Shown one piece after another: positions 60,303 through 64,000 of a stretch of DNA of 64,000 nucleotides. This DNA comes from Platerodrilus igneus (Eukaryota > Arthropoda > Insecta > Coleoptera > Lycidae). A program made the translations under genes and the position numbers. Location of the stretch: the NCBI GenBank assembly GCA_036346225.1, contig JARFIW010001369.1, positions 3,042,001-3,106,000 of the forward strand. The letters run 5' to 3'. A model generated the notes under the pieces. It had not been told where the DNA came from and did no database searches. It saw nothing but the letters and a program-made list of their open reading frames with translations. Within the stretch, counting starts at the first letter, position 1; each line of letters starts with the position of its first letter.

Positions 60303-61632
60303 CAGGGTTATTACAAATGAAATAGACAGTTTGGACAGCCTTTAAAAAATCAGACTGGTGTATTTGAATATAGTAAGCGAGATAGGTTTATAGGGAATTT
60401 CTTAAAGTTTATGTTGGTACAACTGTTAGGTTGGTACTGCTGTTAAAACAACGACCAGTCTAGCAAAATGGCCGCTACTAAAGTGGAGAAAGCTTATTGT
60501 GTTCTTGAATTAGCCAAAACAAAGTCTGTTACTGTTGTGCAGCATCATTTCAGAACAAAATACGGTAAAACACCACCAACAAGGCAATCAATCTATGACT
60601 GGTATAAACGTTTCGAAAATAGTGGATGTCTGTGTAAAAGAAAGAGTACTGGAAGACCTCCTGTTACAAAAGAACAAATTGATAGTGTTCGTGATGTTTA
60701 TTTACAAAGTCCAAGACAATCGACTACATCAGCAAGTTTAGAATTGCAAATTCCTCAACCTACTGTGTGGAAAATTCTGCGGAAACGTTTGAAAATGAAA
60801 CCGTATAAATTGCAGTTAGTACAAAGTTTAAATGCCGGTGATAAAGTCGTATGTAACAATTTTTGTCTGGAGATGCAACAATGTCTCGAAAATGATGACA
60901 CATTCTTTAATCGCCTAATTTTCAGTGACGAATGTACCTTTCACATTAGTGGAAAAGTTAATAGACATAATGTAAGGATATGGGGCACAGAAAACCCAAA
61001 AGCGACTTTACAACATATACGCGATTCCCCTAAAGTTAACGTGTTTTGCGCTTTATCTTGTGAAAAGGTTTACGGGCCGTTCTTCTTTCACGAAGTGTCA
61101 ATAACCGGAGTAATTTATCTGGACATGTTACACGAATGGTTAATGCCTCAACTACAGGAAGATAGTGATGACTTCGTTTTTGTACAAGATGGAGCTCCGC
61201 CTCACTGGCACTTACAGGTTAGAAAATATCTGGATGAACATCTTCCTAGACGACAAGTGAGGAAAACCTTGTGCTTAAGCCGTGGCCACCTCGTAGTCCA
61301 GATTTAACGCCCTGCGACTATTTCTTATGGGGTTATGTAAAGACAAAGTTTTCATACCACCGCTTCCTGTTGATATCGACGAACTTAAACAACGTATCAC
61401 AAATGCTCTTGCTACAGTTGACCGTTACATGCTTAATAGCGTGTGGCAAGAATTCGACTACCGTGTTGATATCTGTCGTGTTACCAAAGGTGCACCATTG
61501 AACATTTGTAAAAATTTTAAATAAAAACTTAATCATTTCTTCTTTATAATCATATAAGAAATAATCTTAACTTTTCCAAAATAAACTTTCTATAACCTAT
61601 CCAAACTGTCTATTTCATTTGTAATAACCCTG
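60303..61632 (+). mobile_element. Tc1/mariner-type transposon, structurally complete (1330 bp)
   Basis: The terminal inverted repeats are 33 bp and identical (60303-60335 and 61600-61632, beginning CAGGGTTATTACAAATGAAA), flanked by TA on both sides (60301-60302 and 61633-61634), the target duplication of this superfamily. The coding region fills the interior. Identical ends and a nearly open transposase mean a recent insertion. Confidence 0.95.
60468..61524 (+). CDS. Tc1/mariner-type transposase, two single-base frameshifts
   Basis: The enzyme cuts and pastes the surrounding element. From the N-terminus: a helix-turn-helix at about residues 8-50 (VEKAYCVLELAKTKSVTVVQ, then PTRQSIYDWYKRFENSGCLC), a basic GRPP linker at about 63-66, a second HTH (TSASLELQIPQPTVWKILRK), then the DDE/D domain with FSDECTFH (first Asp, about 155), VQDGAPPHW (second Asp, about 242) and RSPDLTPCDYFLWGYVK (third Asp, roughly 37 residues later). 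The frame is open from 60468 to 61307; a missing base near 61250-61265 and another near 61340 (GTAAAGAC) shift it to the frame ending at 61524. Allowing for both, the protein is about 352 residues, normal for the family. The two lesions lie in or near A-runs, so sequencing error is as likely as real inactivation. Confidence 0.85.
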
Positions 61633-61634
61633 TA

Positions 61635-61796
61635 TAAACGACAACCAATGATTAAATTGTGCTCTGTACCTAATTCTTAATTCATTTTACTTTTCTATTT
61701 TATTCATTCGCGATATTCTAAATTTATTTTTTGTTTTCAATGTAATTTTGCTATAGGGTAAACATAGATAGTGTGTTTTCGGTGGTCGATGCCCGC
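61635..61796. other. Short spacer between the transposon and SINE copy 5
   Basis: Nothing is recognised. It ends with GGTCGATGCCCGC, the left copy of the SINE target duplication. Confidence 0.5.
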
Positions 61797-62099
61797 AGGC
61801 GCCTCCGTGGCGTAGTTGGTATGTGTGTGACTACTACGCCCAAGATCCCGGGTTCGAATCCCGACACGGTCCGCTTGAAAAATCTTAGGCGAGCATTTTT
61901 CACAAAAATACGCCCTCGTTCGGATGAGAGGTAAAATGGAGGTTCCGTGTGTGAGTGTTGTCACGCACGTCAAAGATCTCTACCTTGCTTGGAACAGTAG
62001 GGGTTCGGCAAAAATCCAAATTTTCCAGGTAAAAAAAAACTCGCTCCCTGGCCAATGTAGTACCTGAAGGTGGAGCATTGGAAAATCGCATGTAGGGAA
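61797..62099 (+). mobile_element. tRNA-derived SINE, copy 5 (best preserved)
   Basis: The tRNA-like head has an A-box TGGCGTAGTTGG (61808) and a perfect B-box in GGGTTCGAATCCCGACACGG (61850), the internal RNA polymerase III promoter. The body follows: CCGCTTGAAAAATCTTAGGC, CCCTCGTTCGGATGAGAGG, TGTTGTCACGCACG, CTTGGAACAGTAGGGGTTCG, CTGGCCAATGTAGTACC and GCATTGGAAAATCGCATGTA. The flanks GGTCGATGCCCGC (61784-61796) and GGTCGATGCTCGC (62100-62112) form a 13-bp target duplication with one mismatch. There is no long A tail. Confidence 0.95.
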
Positions 62100-62112
62100 G
62101 GTCGATGCTCGC

Positions 62113-64000
62113 GCAAGAAGTATTAATTAGTTTTAAGTGTCGGTCGGTATTTATTTATTGATAAGGATACAAGTTATATCCACAGCTGTTACGATAAACA
62201 ATGTTATGTGTGGGCATGCGGCAAGAGAGTCACTTTTGGTTTTCTAGTGAAAAAAGCCTTGTCTGTATTTTACGTTCCTGCAGTCGGATTATTACGTGCG
62301 TTTAAATAAGTTTCAGTTTTCTACTATAATTTCCATCTTATTCCAACTTCTCTTCTGTGTAACAATAGTCACTAAAGAATACCTGGAGCGCTTCAGAAAC
62401 TTCACAATTGACGGTTTTCTATAATGTGTGGTTTTCTTTCAACTTTACGTATTGTTCAGCAACTAGAAGGAAAAAACACTACGTCCGATAACTAAGTTGC
62501 ATTAACAGAGAACGAGGATGGCAACGACAATGAAGAAGATAGTAAAACTGTAAGAACGAAGTTAATGATAATATGGAAAATACATATAATCAATCTACAA
62601 TTCCTGATAGGCCATCGTTTAGTTCAATATAGATGACTGGTTTAAATAAAATACAGTCATAAATATGATTTGTTCTACTCAATGAAAATCCATCCTGATC
62701 TTTTTAAATTAATGCTAATTATCATGTCATAATTTATTCCTTAGTTGATATTATTGTAGCTCGTATTTCATTGAGTTTCATAATCGCACCTTGAAAAATT
62801 TGAATGTAACTTTATTTAACCTCAGTTTGGATGCTAATTACTTATAGAAACATACATCTGACGATAAAAATGTATACCAAGCATTTTGTAGAGAATATCG
62901 TAAGTTTTTATTTTCTACAGATACTGTTGTCGTAAATTTAATAAAAAAATAAGAAAATGCGAAAAAAAATTTTGTAACACCCTCGCCAACGCCATAGGAG
63001 TTCCATCATATCTTTGAGTGGGATAAATTGATCAATGACAATCCAAGGATCTGATTAAACAAAACCTTTTGCTTGAATCACTTCTGCTCTTAAAGATTCT
63101 GTTATCTCGCTTATACCAGTGAGCAAAAAAATTTAATAAAGTCCTCAAAATAGTTTAGACGACGGTGGTAGCAACAAGCGACGATCTTTTGTGTTAATAA
63201 TAAGTAGGTTGAGCTTTGTTTGCACTGACAGTAGATCACAGATTATAGGAAGTAGGGATAGATAAGCCACTCCCTATATTATTGCAAAACCATAATGAGC
63301 GCCATTCGGAATGCGAGCATGAACTATCTTCATTGGTGCCAAATTTAAATTTGAATTTGTCTGGCAATTTAGGAATACAGGTTTCCGAAATGCACTATGA
63401 AGATTTCAAGAAGGTTTTTTATGTAATTATGTTAATGGTACAAAAAACAAACTCTTCTAAATAAAATAAAATTTGTTTGTTAAGTGAAAGTCAACATTTC
63501 AAAAATTGTAGTTACGGTATTATAATGTAACAATTTTTTCTAACGACTGCAAATCTTTTAAAATTATTCACTAAATACGCTGCATTGTCTATTTAAATAA
63601 ACAGTTAAATCTTGCTATATAAATAAATATTTAGATCGGGGCCATGCAGCCCAATCACAAGACAAAAATTATTCAATAATACTGGTTTAGTTAATATCGG
63701 CAAACGTTGGTCGTTTGAATAGTCTTCAATGTCAGGCGACTTTGAAGTTACTTGTGCGCATTGAGCAGACCGGTCAGTCTGGCACGACCGCTTGATAAGA
63801 AAACACCATGCAGTGGAACTGGGTCCTCGCCAGCAACCTGCGTCTAGCCATAGGCGTTGCCGCTTGGACAAAGTTCGAGATGCACTTGAATTAAGGTGTA
63901 TTTTAATAATGGTAAGCAAATTAAGTTACTGTTAAATAAAACTAAATAATTTTGTTATAGCGCTCATACGCTCAACGATATTTTTTTGTAAGAATTCGCT
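62113..64000. other. Unrecognised terminal region
   Basis: No gene is supported. A - strand frame at 63919-63605 (104 codons, with CRLS-type and WCFLIKRSCQTDRSAQCAQ sequence) lies in a locally GC-richer patch and could be an exon of a gene continuing outside the window, but it resembles nothing I know and has no clear splice sites. Confidence 0.3.

Noticed and set aside
61797..61870. Functional tRNA gene at the head of SINE copy 5
   Set aside because: The A- and B-boxes are good, but the 3' acceptor strand does not pair and the same head with the same non-tRNA body is repeated elsewhere; it is a SINE.
63605..63919. 104-codon - strand frame in a GC-richer patch
   Set aside because: It is suggestive of an exon, but there are no clear splice sites, no recognised domain and only a weak compositional difference.

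Overview
The window looks like a repeat-rich insect (arthropod) nuclear locus: AT-rich, with short introns of about 50-55 bp, TATA/Inr promoters, and transposon families typical of insects (R1-like LINE, BEL/Pao and Ty3 LTR elements, Tc1/mariner-type and hAT DNA transposons, a Penelope-type GIY-YIG fragment, a tRNA-derived SINE). No species is assigned; the repeat mixture recalls polyneopteran insects, but that is only an impression.

Only two host-type genes can be supported. Both encode secreted, proline/tyrosine/valine-rich repeat proteins of structural (cuticle-like, low-complexity) character. One is on the + strand (7070-8709, about 546 residues once a single-base frameshift is allowed for). 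The other is on the - strand (20584-21304, two exons, 221 residues). They are paralogues: both end in the same PPTPHLTYGL, share YGVP...YxYxLITPP repeats, and share a promoter block (TATATAAACGRCTTAT). They converge, with about 12 kb of transposon debris between their 3' ends.

Layout. 1-1150: nothing recognised. 1160-5345: decayed R1-like LINE (-). 5540-5950: mariner 3' remnant. 6944-8769: first repeat-protein gene. 9705-20045: transposon fragments, including a SINE, LINE-derived composite blocks, and a convergent pair of decayed Tc1/mariner-type elements with a 613-bp insertion and a nested SINE. 20523-21381: second repeat-protein gene. About 22000-25625: a striking array of about 25 degenerate units of roughly 145-155 bp, the first 14 or so in one orientation and the last 10 in the opposite one, meeting near 24205. 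25626-31392: sparse sequence with simple repeats and a decayed transposon with inverted ends. 31993-41290: a near-perfect head-to-tail duplication of a 4.65-kb unit carrying a LINE 3' end and a hAT transposase fragment. 41291-50270: mostly unrecognised, with a SINE, a Penelope-type fragment and a third LINE composite block. About 51320-57240: a BEL/Pao relic interrupted twice, running directly into a Ty3-type pol relic and LTR (57270-about 60300). 60303-61632: a young-looking transposon with perfect 33-bp inverted ends and a TA duplication. 61797-62099: the best SINE copy. The rest is unrecognised.

The most interesting items are the orientation-switching repeat array next to the second structural-protein gene, the paired repeat-protein genes with a shared promoter, the missed 18-nt coding exon, and the homopolymer-differing tandem duplication, which needs checking as a possible assembly artefact. 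All calls come from reading the sequence; no database search was run.
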